A stretch of 49,617 nt of DNA, taken from assembly GCA_021205245.1 (NCBI GenBank), contig JAJPXZ010000135.1:1-49617 (forward strand). The letters are read 5' to 3'. How positions within the stretch are numbered: position 1 is the stretch's first letter; each line of letters opens with the position of its first letter. The notes under the pieces were generated by a model that had not been told where the DNA came from, made no database searches, and worked only from the letters and a program-made list of their open reading frames with translations. Origin of the DNA: Planctomycetaceae bacterium. GTDB lineage: Bacteria > Planctomycetota > SZUA-567. The translations under genes were made by a program, and so were the position numbers. Of the stretch, positions 34,884 to 43,623 are shown one piece after another.

Positions 34884-34904
34884 TGCAATCCCCTCTCAAT
34901 TTCC

Positions 34905-36902
34905 TTACCGAACCTGCTGCATGCTGCGTGGCACCCATTGCAGGAGCGAGTTCATCTGCCCGCCCTTATAGACGATGGCGTTGCGGTACCGCTTCGATTG
35001 GGCGACGGTGGCGGTGCCGGCGATCATGAAGGTATAGGGCTGATCGTGGGCGATGACTTCGTGCAGTTGCCTGTAAATTTCGTAGCGCTTCTGCTTGTCG
35101 ACGGTGCGGCGGCCCAGTTCGATAAGCCGGTCGGCTTCGGGCGACGAATAGCCGACGTGATTGGAGCTGCCTTCGCGGTTCGCGCCCGACCCGTGCCATA
35201 TCTGGTAGGGATCGCCTTCGACGCCCCCGGACCAGGCGAGGAAGCAGACGTCGAACTCGCGTTTCTCGAGGAGCTGGGTATAGACCGACCACTCGATAGG
35301 CTTGATGTCGACCTTGATTCGAGCCTTGAGCATATCCTGCTCGACGATGGCGGCGATTTTGCGGCTCGACGCCGAACTCGACGGAATAATGAAGGTAAAC
35401 TGAAACGGCTTCCGTACGCCCGACCCGTCGTAATCCTTGTCGAGAAGGCCGTCGCCGTCGGTGTCTTCCCAGCCCGCATCGGCGAGGAGCTGCCGCGCCG
35501 TCTCGATGTCGAAGGGCAGTGGCTTAACGTCGTGGTTATAATACGGACTCGTGGGGATGAACGGTCCGGAGATGATGGAGCCGAGGCCGAGGTTGACCTC
35601 GTCCAGGATGCGCTGCCGGTCGACAAGGTGAGTGAGGGCAACGCGGACCTCGCGATTCTGGAACAGCGGCCGGTTCATGTTATAACCGACGTACGACCAG
35701 GAGGTGGAATTGTATTGGAATTTCTCAAACCGATAATCCTCGGGCAATTCGTCCGCCTTTTTGCGCCTGTCCCACTCCATCGAATCTTCGTAGGCGGTGT
35801 CGATGTCCGGCGTGACCAAACGGTAGTTCGGCTCCGGCGTTTCCTCATGCCATTGACCGGGGGTGAGGCCGTAGACGTCAATCGCGCCTTTTTCGAATTC
35901 AAGGAACGAGACGCTGTTGTCCGGCACGACCCAGATGCGCCGGGTGCGGATGGGCGGCTTGCGGCCGTAATAGTTTTCGTCACGCTCGAATACCACCTCG
36001 ATGTTCTTATCCCACTTCGCGAGCTTATACGGGCCTGTGCCGACAATCCATTGGTTGCGGGGCGAGGAGACGAACTCGTCGGCGAAGCGTTCGTCCGTCC
36101 AGGTCTCGTCGGGACGGTAATAGTGCCGGGGCAGGGGCTGGAGACCGAGGGTGAACGATTCCGACATGCTGTAGGGCTGTTTCCAAATCACCTTGAACGT
36201 GTGGTCGTCGACAATTTCAAGCCCTTCAAGATCGACGTAATAGGTACGCAAGGCCTCGGCCGGGATGTTCTCGTTTTGCAGCACTTCCCAGAAGAAAAGG
36301 AAGTCGCTGGAGGTCACCGGGCGGGCAGGCATTTCGGCCTTGGTGACCGGGTCGACATAGGGCTGCCACATGGCGTTTTTACGCAGATGGATAGTGTAAA
36401 CAAGCCCGTCATCCGACACCTCCCAGCTCTCGGCCATGAGCGGCTGGTATTCGGTCAGGTCGTTCGGGTTGCGCTCGGCCAGGGTATCGACAACCAATCC
36501 CCAGATGGTGGAGACGGTGGCTTCGTTATTGACGAGATAGTTAAGGTTGCCTGGCAGGCTGATGGTGCGGGTGACCAGCGAGCCGCCGTCTTCGGCGTTC
36601 GGATCACGGATATCGTCATAGGCAAAGACGCCGTTCGCAGTGGATGAAGGGTTCGCGCCGCTGCCGACGGTCTGCGGCTGGGCGGCGGCGGGCGAATCGC
36701 CGGAGGTCAGGACGACGGGTCGCGACGCAAGGTTCTCGCCCAGCCGGTCGAGCGACTCGGCGAGACGGTTCATGGATTGTTCAGTGCGGGCGTTCTGCCG
36801 GCGGGATTGATCGAGGGCGTCGATTGCCAGATATGCGGCGAAGGCCACCACGGCAAGATTGACTATGACCAGTAAGGCGCTAACGATTGGATTGTGGCGC
36901 AT
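34905..36902 (-). CDS. ABC transporter substrate-binding protein, family 5 (peptide-type)
   Basis: A 665-residue binding protein of the DppA/OppA family. The hallmark PLMAESWEVSDDGLVYTIHLR segment is followed by the long two-lobed body. The N-terminus is unusual: residues about 6-28 are one hydrophobic helix and the next 35 residues look like a short coiled coil (ARTEQSMNRLAESLDRLGEN), with no lipobox. It may therefore be anchored by an uncleaved signal. The start at 36902 has AAAAGGGG upstream. No permease or ATPase genes are adjacent; the CAT-like gene follows instead. Confidence 0.88.
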   Translation of the reverse strand: MRHNPIVSALLVIVNLAVVAFAAYLAIDALDQSRRQNARTEQSMNRLAESLDRLGENLASRPVVLTSGDSPAAAQPQTVGSGANPSSTANGVFAYDDIRDPNAEDGGSLVTRTISLPGNLNYLVNNEATVSTIWGLVVDTLAERNPNDLTEYQPLMAESWEVSDDGLVYTIHLRKNAMWQPYVDPVTKAEMPARPVTSSDFLFFWEVLQNENIPAEALRTYYVDLEGLEIVDDHTFKVIWKQPYSMSESFTLGLQPLPRHYYRPDETWTDERFADEFVSSPRNQWIVGTGPYKLAKWDKNIEVVFERDENYYGRKPPIRTRRIWVVPDNSVSFLEFEKGAIDVYGLTPGQWHEETPEPNYRLVTPDIDTAYEDSMEWDRRKKADELPEDYRFEKFQYNSTSWSYVGYNMNRPLFQNREVRVALTHLVDRQRILDEVNLGLGSIISGPFIPTSPYYNHDVKPLPFDIETARQLLADAGWEDTDGDGLLDKDYDGSGVRKPFQFTFIIPSSSASSRKIAAIVEQDMLKARIKVDIKPIEWSVYTQLLEKREFDVCFLAWSGGVEGDPYQIWHGSGANREGSSNHVGYSSPEADRLIELGRRTVDKQKRYEIYRQLHEVIAHDQPYTFMIAGTATVAQSKRYRNAIVYKGGQMNSLLQWVPRSMQQVR

Positions 36903-36985
36903 GATTCCCCTTTTATGTCGATGCCGCCGATTTTCCCCCATCACGGCGGGTTGCGAGGCGCGGTAGGTCTGGTTGGGTAAAACCC

Positions 36986-37013
36986 TTGCTTCCGCACCCC
37001 GGAATTATATGAT
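36986..37013 (+). promoter_or_regulatory. Candidate tatA promoter
   Basis: TTGCTT (36986-36991), 16 bases, TATGAT (37008-37013), about 65 bases before the tatA start. Confidence 0.5.
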
Positions 37014-37077
37014 TATCATGATTGCCAACTCAAGGCGAAAATCGTCCGGTTGTTCCCGCACTCTGAGGAGTACACAT

Positions 37078-37305
37078 ATGCAAGGTCTTCTTCCGCTGGC
37101 CTTTTTCAGTATGCCCGGCGGCTATGAGTGGATAATAATTGGCCTTATCGCGCTTTTACTCTTTGGCAAGCGCCTTCCCGGCGTGGCGAAATCCCTTGGC
37201 CAGGCGATGCACGAGTTCAAGTCAGGCCTGAGCGGCACAGCGGCCGCCGAGGACGAAAAAGAGACAAAAGTGAAAAAGGACGACGGCGACACGCCGGCTC
37301 CGTAA
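37078..37305 (+). CDS. tatA: Twin-arginine translocase subunit TatA/E
   Basis: A 75-residue protein with the TatA layout: a short periplasmic N-terminus, one membrane helix (about residues 15-29, WIIIGLIALLLF), the hinge FGKRLP at 29-34, an amphipathic helix with the conserved Phe-Lys at 47-48, and a charged tail. The start at 37078 follows CTGAGGAG; longer in-frame starts are rejected. tatB and tatC are not in the window. A strong terminator closes the unit. Confidence 0.93.
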   Translation: MQGLLPLAFFSMPGGYEWIIIGLIALLLFGKRLPGVAKSLGQAMHEFKSGLSGTAAAEDEKETKVKKDDGDTPAP

Positions 37306-37342
37306 GGCAATTTGCCGACTATCCATATATGTTACCCATACC

Positions 37343-37372
37343 GGGCGCTCCCTTGCGGAGCGCCCTTTTTTT
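37343..37372 (+). terminator. Terminator after tatA
   Basis: GGGCGCTCC (37343-37351) pairs perfectly with GGAGCGCCC (37357-37365), and seven T follow. It separates host genes from the phage block. Confidence 0.93.
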
Positions 37373-37509
37373 GATCCATACCCCGCTCATTAAACTTTCC
37401 ACCCCTCCATATATTTTTCTCCCGAGCGCGTGAACGGCGTTAGATTCAAAAAGCATGAAGGACGGCGATGGCGATGCCTGTCCATAACCCACGAAGAGGA
37501 GAAAACCAC

Positions 37510-37896
37510 ATGTCGATGGAACTGCGTCTGGAAGCGAGAAAACGCGAGCGGGAACGCGAACTGCTGCGAAAACGCGAAGCAGAGTTCGCGGGCGACCTCC
37601 GTGCCGTGGCGGCGCACGCGGAGGGAAAACGGTTGCTGCGTTGGTTGCTGGCCCAGGGCGAACTGTTCAGCCTCGACTATCTGCCCGGTACCGCCGGCGC
37701 GTACCAGGCGGGCAAAAAGGCGACAGCCCTTAGACTGTGGCATCTTCTTCGTGATCTCCTCGCCCCGAACGCCTTCGCCGAAATCGCCCTGGCGGCCGGC
37801 AGAGGGGACTCCGACCCCGAACCGGTACCGGACGAGCGGGACGAGGATTTTTATCAGTCGAATCACCATGGAGAAAACGATGCAAGACAATGCTGA
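37510..37896 (+). CDS. Podovirus Bbp19-like protein
   Basis: A 128-residue protein. The first third is a charged helix (RKRERERELLRKREAEF); the rest (LLRWLLAQGELFSLDYLPGT then AYQAGKKATALRLWHLL) resembles the small Bbp19-type proteins that podoviruses encode just before the scaffold gene. Their function is unknown to me. The start at 37510 is supported by GAGGAG upstream. The 3' end overlaps the scaffold gene by 17 bases. It is the first gene of the phage block; the portal gene usually upstream is absent. Confidence 0.55.
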   Translation: MSMELRLEARKRERERELLRKREAEFAGDLRAVAAHAEGKRLLRWLLAQGELFSLDYLPGTAGAYQAGKKATALRLWHLLRDLLAPNAFAEIALAAGRGDSDPEPVPDERDEDFYQSNHHGENDARQC

Positions 37897-38539
37897 ACCG
37901 GAAGAAGCGCTTCTTTCGGACAAGGGGGCGGAGAGCGATGCGGCAGGACGCGATCCCCTCGACGCCGTCCTGGCCGTAGAGGAACCCAGGCGCGAAGCCG
38001 AAGCCAATACCAATGCCAATGACGGTACTGAAGCAGATCAAAAAGACAACGCTGCGGCTACGAAAAGCGAAGACGCCGACGATGGGTACGGCGAGTTCGA
38101 ATGGCCGGACGGGTATGTGGCCGATCCGGCCGCTTTGGCCAAGTTCGTGCCGCTGGCCCGCCGTCTCGGCCTTCCCAAGGAAGGCGCGCAGGAACTGGCC
38201 AAACTCTACGCCGAACTCGACCATGAGCGGCAGGACAACCAGGCCCGCTTTATCGCCAAAAACAACGCCGAATGGCTGCGGGAAATCCATTCCCACCCCG
38301 AGTTCGGCGGCGGGAACCTGCAGCGGACAGGCGAAGCGGTGGCGTCGATGCTGCGCCGCTACGGCACGCCGCTCCTCACGGCGCAGATCCGTCAAATGAA
38401 CGTACAGAACTGGCCGGAGATGTTCTATTTTCTCGCCCGGGTTTCCCAGGCGGTTTCGGAAGACTGTTCACCCTCCGGCAGCGGCGGCGACCGTCCGGCC
38501 AAATCGACGGCGGAACTTCTTTTCCCCGGCCTGAAGTAA
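37880..38539 (+). CDS. Phage scaffold-like protein
   Basis: A 219-residue acidic protein. Residues 1-75 are highly charged and low-complexity (Asn/Asp/Glu/Ala), and the middle is helical (LAKLYAELDHERQDNQARF). Position directly before the major capsid gene, composition and length are all typical of capsid scaffolding proteins, which guide shell assembly and leave. GGAG seven bases before the ATG at 37880 supports this start over 37868. Identity rests on context more than on motif. Confidence 0.6.
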   Translation: MQDNAEPEEALLSDKGAESDAAGRDPLDAVLAVEEPRREAEANTNANDGTEADQKDNAAATKSEDADDGYGEFEWPDGYVADPAALAKFVPLARRLGLPKEGAQELAKLYAELDHERQDNQARFIAKNNAEWLREIHSHPEFGGGNLQRTGEAVASMLRRYGTPLLTAQIRQMNVQNWPEMFYFLARVSQAVSEDCSPSGSGGDRPAKSTAELLFPGLK

Positions 38540-38572
38540 CGACAACCATCATTCACGATTGAAGGAGAATGT

Positions 38573-39589
38573 ATGTCCACAGTAGGAATGCGCAGCCTCA
38601 CCCTGGCGGATTATGCCAAACGCCTCGGCCCCGACAAGCAGATCGGCAAAGTCATGGAGATCCTCGAGCAGTCGAACGAGGTGCTGGACGATGCCATGTT
38701 CCTCGAGGCCAACAACGTCACCACCCACCGCACCGTCATCCGCACCGGTTTGCCGGAAAGCTACTGGCGCACCCTCAATCGGGGCGTGCCGAAATCGAAG
38801 AGCAACACCACGCAGATAGACGATCAGATCGGCATGCTCGAAACCTGGTCGGTGGTCGACTCCGCCCTGGCGGAACTGAACGGCCAGCAGGCCGATTTCC
38901 TCCTTTCGGAAGAACGGGCCTTCCTGGAGTCAATGAACCAGGAGGTGGCGAAGACCATCTTTTATGGCGATCTGGCCAGCAATGCCGCCGCCTTCTCGGG
39001 GCTTTCCTCGCGGTTCTGCACCCTCGATCCCACGATCGGCAGTTCCGCCAACATCATTGATGCCGGCGGCACCGGTCCCAACTGCACCTCTGCCTGGCTG
39101 TGCGTCTGGGGCGACTTGTCCCTGCACATGATTTACCCCAAAGGCACCACTTCGGGCCTGCGCCGCGAGTTCCTCGGCCGCTGCCCGGTGGTGGACGAGA
39201 ACGCCAACGAGTTTATGGGCTACAAGACCAATTATTCCTGGTCCCTCGGCCTGTGCCTGCGTGACTGGCGCTATGTGGTGCGCATCGCCAACATCGACAC
39301 GGCGCAGTTGGATGCGCTCATGAACGGCGGCGCGGCCGAAGCGAGCGGCAACGCGCTCATCCGCTGCATGATCAAGGCGCACAACCTTATCCCCAACATC
39401 CGTCTCGGCCGTCCCGCCTGGTACATGAACCGGAGCGTCAAGACGCTTCTGGACCTGATGGCGGCGGAAAAATCCAACGTCAACCTGACCATGGCCAATT
39501 TCGCCGGCGAGTCGGTCACCGCCTTCAAAGGCGTGCCGATCCGTCAAGTCGACGCGCTCGTCAACAACGAGTCCGCTATCGTCAAGTAA
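38573..39589 (+). CDS. Phage major capsid protein (BPP-1/epsilon15-type)
   Basis: A 338-residue capsid protein, close to the length known for the epsilon15 shell protein. Recognisable segments are MRSLTLADYAKRLGPDKQIG at the start, LEANNVTTHRTVIRTGLPE, then LAELNGQQADFLLSEE with YGDLASNAAAFSGLSSRF, shared by HK97-fold capsids of BPP-1-like and epsilon15-like podoviruses. The frame is complete and undamaged. AAGGAGAA precedes the ATG. It would form the icosahedral shell. Confidence 0.85.
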   Translation: MSTVGMRSLTLADYAKRLGPDKQIGKVMEILEQSNEVLDDAMFLEANNVTTHRTVIRTGLPESYWRTLNRGVPKSKSNTTQIDDQIGMLETWSVVDSALAELNGQQADFLLSEERAFLESMNQEVAKTIFYGDLASNAAAFSGLSSRFCTLDPTIGSSANIIDAGGTGPNCTSAWLCVWGDLSLHMIYPKGTTSGLRREFLGRCPVVDENANEFMGYKTNYSWSLGLCLRDWRYVVRIANIDTAQLDALMNGGAAEASGNALIRCMIKAHNLIPNIRLGRPAWYMNRSVKTLLDLMAAEKSNVNLTMANFAGESVTAFKGVPIRQVDALVNNESAIVK

Positions 39590-39627
39590 CGAAACGGCCC
39601 ATTCCCTACTCAAAAAGGAGCAATGTA

Positions 39628-40002
39628 ATGTGGGACAACGAAACCACCTTTTCCAATCGCCAGACCCTGGCGGACGGCCCTTCCGAAACAGCCGTCGATG
39701 TCGGCCCCGACGACATCGGCCTGGGCGAGCCCGTCTACCTGCAGGTGTCTTTGTCGAACGGCGCAAGCGGCGCGCTTGAAGTAACGGTCGAGACCGGCGA
39801 CGCACCTGATCTCAGTGACGCGGTCACCCTGGTCACCTACCATGTCGCCGAATCCGTTCTCAAGCATGGCGGCACCGTCCTCGCCGCGCCTGTGCCGACC
39901 GGTTGCCGCCGCTATCTGCGGCTGCAGTACGACGGGGCAAGCGGCGGCACCGTTACCGCCGGTCTGGTCCAGGGCGCGCAGACGTCCGGCATGAATAGGT
40001 AA
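39628..40002 (+). CDS. Capsid cement protein (Bbp16-like)
   Basis: A 124-residue, beta-rich protein with segments VDVGPDDIGLGEPVYLQVSLS and ALEVTVETGDAPDLSDAVTL, matching the Bbp16 family of cement proteins that lock capsid protein of BPP-1-type phages. It lies directly after the capsid gene as in those phages. AAGGAG precedes the ATG. A strong terminator follows. Confidence 0.75.
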   Translation: MWDNETTFSNRQTLADGPSETAVDVGPDDIGLGEPVYLQVSLSNGASGALEVTVETGDAPDLSDAVTLVTYHVAESVLKHGGTVLAAPVPTGCRRYLRLQYDGASGGTVTAGLVQGAQTSGMNR

Positions 40003-40034
40003 TTGGCGGGACTTCTCTTCAACTCCTTCTCCTG

Positions 40035-40075
40035 CGGCCGCTCCGAGCCACGCTCCATTCGGGGCGGCCGTTTTT
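40035..40075 (+). terminator. Terminator between head and tail genes
   Basis: A 12-pair stem (40035-40046 with 40059-40070, one G-T pair) is followed by TTTTT. It sits 33 bases after the cement gene, a place where phage T7 also has its terminator (behind the capsid gene), so capsid genes would be expressed above the tail genes. Confidence 0.85.
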
Positions 40076-40091
40076 CAAAAAGGAAAATCAC

Positions 40092-40691
40092 GTGGCTTCA
40101 AAAATGGAAATCATCAATCTGGCCCTGGCCAATCTGTCGCGGGAACCGATTCAAAGCCTGTCCGAACCCAACCCCGAGGCGTTCCAACTGCGGGTGCATT
40201 GGGAGACGGCACTGGCGTCGGTGCTCCGCGATCACCCGTGGGGCTTTGCCATGCGCCGAAAACCACTGGCCCCGTTTCAGGAATCGCCCATCGGCTTCGC
40301 CTATGCCTACGGCTATCCCGGCGACTGCATCCAGGCGCGGCGGGTGCTGCCGTGCCGGGGCGGATCGGCGCGGAACGGCCCCGCCTACCCGTTCGAAATC
40401 GGCCGCAGTCTGGACGGTCGGCACCGCGCCATCCTGACCGACCTCCCCGATGCGGCGCTCGAATACACAACCATTCAGGTGCCGTGCGAGGAGTTCGATC
40501 CGCAATTCGTCGGCGCGCTGGCGTGGCGGCTGGCGGCGGAGATCAGCCTGGCTGTCCACGCCGACCCGCAGTCCCACGCCGCAGCCATCAGCACCTATTC
40601 GATGCAGTTGCAACAGGCCAAGGCACTGGACATGCGCGAATCATCGTCGCCGCGCTTGCCTGACGGCGATTTTCTCCGCTCCCGATATTGA
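40092..40691 (+). CDS. Tail tubular protein A-like (T7 gp11 type)
   Basis: A 199-residue protein, very near the 196 of T7 gp11. The N-terminus KMEIINLALANLSREPIQSL and HWETALASVLRDHPWGFAMRR are characteristic of this adaptor family, which forms the ring between portal and nozzle. The start is GTG at 40092 with AAAGGA upstream; an ATG four codons later is possible. In a complete virion it needs a portal, which is not encoded here. Confidence 0.75.
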   Translation: MASKMEIINLALANLSREPIQSLSEPNPEAFQLRVHWETALASVLRDHPWGFAMRRKPLAPFQESPIGFAYAYGYPGDCIQARRVLPCRGGSARNGPAYPFEIGRSLDGRHRAILTDLPDAALEYTTIQVPCEEFDPQFVGALAWRLAAEISLAVHADPQSHAAAISTYSMQLQQAKALDMRESSSPRLPDGDFLRSRY

Positions 40692-40715
40692 TGCGATTTG
40701 TGAAGGATTACATCC

Positions 40716-43148
40716 ATGAGCAAGGTTACCCTTACCCAGTTCAGCTTCAATCGGGGCGAACTCGACCCCGCCCTGCACGGCAGGAGCGACTGGAAATACT
40801 ATTACTCCGGCGCGCAAAAGCTCCGTAACCTCATCGCGCGGCCACAGGGCGGGGCGACGAAACGAGGCGGATTGCGCCTGATCGCACCGGCACTGGACGA
40901 TAGCCGCGCCTCCCACCTCATCCCTTTCCGTTTTTCGGTGGAGCAATCATATATGCTCGAGTTCGCCGACCGGCGGATGCGGGTCATCCATAACGGTGGC
41001 GTGGTCGTTTTCCCGGAAGGGCACGAGCGGGCGGGGCAGGAGGTGGTGGTCGAGACGCCGTACCCGGCCGACGTTCTGCCGCTTCTCAATCACACCCAGA
41101 CAGCGGACGTGATGGTCTTTACCCATCCCGGCCATCCGCCCCGACGGCTGACCAGGCACGACCATCACGACTGGCGCTTTTCCCGCCTGCTAGACAACGC
41201 CCGCACCGCCACGCCGGAAAACCTCCGCATCACCAAATCGGGCGGCGACGGGTCGCGGTATGTCGTCACCGCTTTTGCTGAAATGGTAGGCGAATCATCG
41301 CCGTCCGATGCGGTCGTCGCCGACAACTCGGATCTGATATCAGCCCCGCCATCGAGCCTCTCGTACGAAGAACTCTACGCATGGTTGCGGGAACGCGACT
41401 ATTCGTACATGCCGGAAACATCGGCTTTCCATACGATGAGCACGGCCGAACTGCTGCAATTTCTGATCGATTGCGGCTATACCGGTGGCGGCGGCTACAC
41501 CACCCCGGACGGCAGCTATTGGCCCTGTTCGCGGCCGGGCGAAGCCCGAACCTTCGAACTGTGGTGGTGGGACAACAATAACTCAAACCTGATCAGCGAA
41601 TGCCTCTACGCCTGCGATCAGGGCTGGGCCGGGTCAGTCCGGGCCGAACTCGAGAGCAAGATCGACGAGTATGTCGCCGCCTACAACGCCGGACTCAGGG
41701 GCGACAAAATCACCGATCTTGCATGGGACGCGGTGGACGGCGCGAGCGGCTACCGCGTCTACCGAAAAGGGACGTTTGACGATGCCTACCGCCTGATTGG
41801 CGACACCACCGCAACCGCTTTCCGGGACGATACCTTCCCGACCGGGTCGACCAGCCTGCCGGAAGAGGCCGACGCCTTCGAAGGCGTCGACGATTATCCG
41901 GGCGTGTGCGCTTTTTTCGAACAACGTCTCATCCTCGCCCGCACCAACAATAAGCCCACCACCTTCTGGGGGTCGGACACGGGCGCGTACAACGCCTTCA
42001 CCAAGCACTCGCCCATCCAGGATACAGATTGCTACGAGTTCACCCTGGCCAGCGGCGAGATGAACGAGATCCATTGGATTGTTCCCCTCAACGATCTCCT
42101 CCTCGGCACCGCAGGCGGCGAGTGGAAGGCCGGGGGCGGCGGCTACGCCATCACCCCGTCCAATATCAACGCCCGGGTGCAAAGCTGGTACGGCTGCTCG
42201 GCATTGTCGCCGGTGGTGTCGGGGCGGACGGTGATTTTTGCGGGGCGGGGCAGGCGGACGATTCGCTCGTTCTCCTATTCGCTCGAAGCCGACGGCTATT
42301 CGGGCAAGGACCTCACCCTCTTCGCCAGCCACCTGTTTTCGGGCCGGCGCATCGCCGCCATGTGCCACCAGCGCGAGCCCGACGGCATCGTTTGGGTGGT
42401 GATGTCGGATGGGGCATTGTTGTCGTGCACCTACGCGCCCGAGGAAGAGGTGGTGGCGTGGTCGCGGCACGAGACGGCAGGCCGATTCGAAGCCTGCGCC
42501 GCCTTGCCTGATCACGAGGGCGGGGACGAAGTCTATTTCTGCGTCGAGCGCGTGGTCGGCGGCACGCCGCGCCGTTTTATCGAACGGCTGGAAGACGCCG
42601 CCGACCGGTTTAGCAATGAGACGGATGGTCTGTTCCTGGACTGCGGCCTTAGTTACCGAGGCGCGCCGGTCGGCAGGGTCACCGGGCTGCAGCACCTCGA
42701 AGGCGAGCAGGTCGCGTGCCTGGCTGACGGCAGCGTGTTCCCCGGCTTGACGGTGGCGAATGGTGCGGTCGAGCTGCCGGACGGGTTTACCGCCGGAATT
42801 GTCCACGTCGGTCTGCCCTATGCGGCCGAACTGGTCACGATGGAGTTGGAGCCGGAGGCGAAGGAGACAATCCGCAACCGCGCCCGCTTCGCCGTCGCCG
42901 CCACAGTGCGCTTCGCTGGCAGCCGCGATTGTCTGTACAGCCATTCCGACGGTGGGCTGTCGGAAATGAAGTTCAGGACATCGGAGTTGCCCGGCCGTCC
43001 GGTGCGGTTGTTTTCCGGCGACAAGCATGTGGCGTTTTCATCGCCGCCGGGCGCACGGACGACGCGGCTGCGGTTCGTCTCCGAAACACCCACCCCCTTC
43101 ACCCTCTTGGGCATAGTCGCGGAGGCAAGCTGTGGACAACCCGCCTGA
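40716..43148 (+). CDS. Tail nozzle protein (T7 gp12-like)
   Basis: An 810-residue protein, close to T7 gp12 (794). The start LTQFSFNRGELDPALHGRSD followed by YYYSGAQKLRNLIARPQGG is typical of the nozzle/stabilisation proteins in prophages of this type. Residues about 330-375 contain a fibronectin III-like segment (ITDLAWDAVDGASGYRVYRK). The frame is fully open. GAAGGA precedes the ATG. It would form the short tail nozzle under the adaptor ring. Confidence 0.75.
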   Translation: MSKVTLTQFSFNRGELDPALHGRSDWKYYYSGAQKLRNLIARPQGGATKRGGLRLIAPALDDSRASHLIPFRFSVEQSYMLEFADRRMRVIHNGGVVVFPEGHERAGQEVVVETPYPADVLPLLNHTQTADVMVFTHPGHPPRRLTRHDHHDWRFSRLLDNARTATPENLRITKSGGDGSRYVVTAFAEMVGESSPSDAVVADNSDLISAPPSSLSYEELYAWLRERDYSYMPETSAFHTMSTAELLQFLIDCGYTGGGGYTTPDGSYWPCSRPGEARTFELWWWDNNNSNLISECLYACDQGWAGSVRAELESKIDEYVAAYNAGLRGDKITDLAWDAVDGASGYRVYRKGTFDDAYRLIGDTTATAFRDDTFPTGSTSLPEEADAFEGVDDYPGVCAFFEQRLILARTNNKPTTFWGSDTGAYNAFTKHSPIQDTDCYEFTLASGEMNEIHWIVPLNDLLLGTAGGEWKAGGGGYAITPSNINARVQSWYGCSALSPVVSGRTVIFAGRGRRTIRSFSYSLEADGYSGKDLTLFASHLFSGRRIAAMCHQREPDGIVWVVMSDGALLSCTYAPEEEVVAWSRHETAGRFEACAALPDHEGGDEVYFCVERVVGGTPRRFIERLEDAADRFSNETDGLFLDCGLSYRGAPVGRVTGLQHLEGEQVACLADGSVFPGLTVANGAVELPDGFTAGIVHVGLPYAAELVTMELEPEAKETIRNRARFAVAATVRFAGSRDCLYSHSDGGLSEMKFRTSELPGRPVRLFSGDKHVAFSSPPGARTTRLRFVSETPTPFTLLGIVAEASCGQPA

Positions 43149-43623
43149 CCGCCTCATTCCCGCCACTCCAGAACACGCCCGAATCCTGGCGGCGGCCCTC
43201 TCAGACGACCACCGGCGCGAATTGACCGCTACAGGCGGTATGTCGCCCCGGGTGGCACTCGAAGTGTCGCTGGCGAGTTCAGTTGAAGCGTACACCTACG
43301 TGGACCCGGACGGCGAGCCGCTGTTCATGATGGGGGTGGAGGCGGCGAGTCCGCTGACCGGCGCGGCGCTGGTGTGGATGCTTGCGACCGGCGCGGCCGG
43401 AGGCCACCCCCGGGGCATCCTCCGCGCGGCCCGCTGGGGACTGGAACGTGCCTTCGCCGTCACCGGTGCGGCGTCGGTGGAGCAGTACATTCCGGTCTGG
43501 TACCGGACCGGCCTTCAATTTGTCCACCGTCTAAGTTTTTACATCCTGCCGGATCAGGCGAGCGGACGCGACGGCGCGCGCCTTTGCCGCGCCATACGGT
43601 ATGCACGAAAGGAAACACCATAA
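43132..43623 (+). CDS. Internal virion protein, T7 gp13-like (GNAT-like fold)
   Basis: A 163-residue protein of the gp13/DUF2833 type. The pattern IPATPEHARILAAALSDDHRRE, an ALEVSLASS helix, DGEPLFMMGVE, and TGAALVWMLAT gives the family's acetyltransferase-like outline. The start is GTG at 43132, overlapping the previous gene by 17 bases, with GGAGG upstream. The stop overlaps the next ATG by one base (TAATG). In T7, gp13 is needed for particle maturation. Confidence 0.7.
   Translation: MDNPPDRLIPATPEHARILAAALSDDHRRELTATGGMSPRVALEVSLASSVEAYTYVDPDGEPLFMMGVEAASPLTGAALVWMLATGAAGGHPRGILRAARWGLERAFAVTGAASVEQYIPVWYRTGLQFVHRLSFYILPDQASGRDGARLCRAIRYARKETP

Noticed and set aside
34194-36647. 817-codon open frame antisense to the family 5 binding protein
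   Set aside because: It is a mirror of a clear binding-protein gene; no recognisable motif and no ribosome site.
40003-40437. 144-codon frame overlapping the tail tube A gene
   Set aside because: Its start precedes the terminator stem and it runs out of frame through a recognised gene with a good ribosome site.
41634-43028. 464-codon open frame antisense to the tail nozzle gene
   Set aside because: Shadow frame; arginine-, glycine- and alanine-rich without structure, opposite to the direction of the block.
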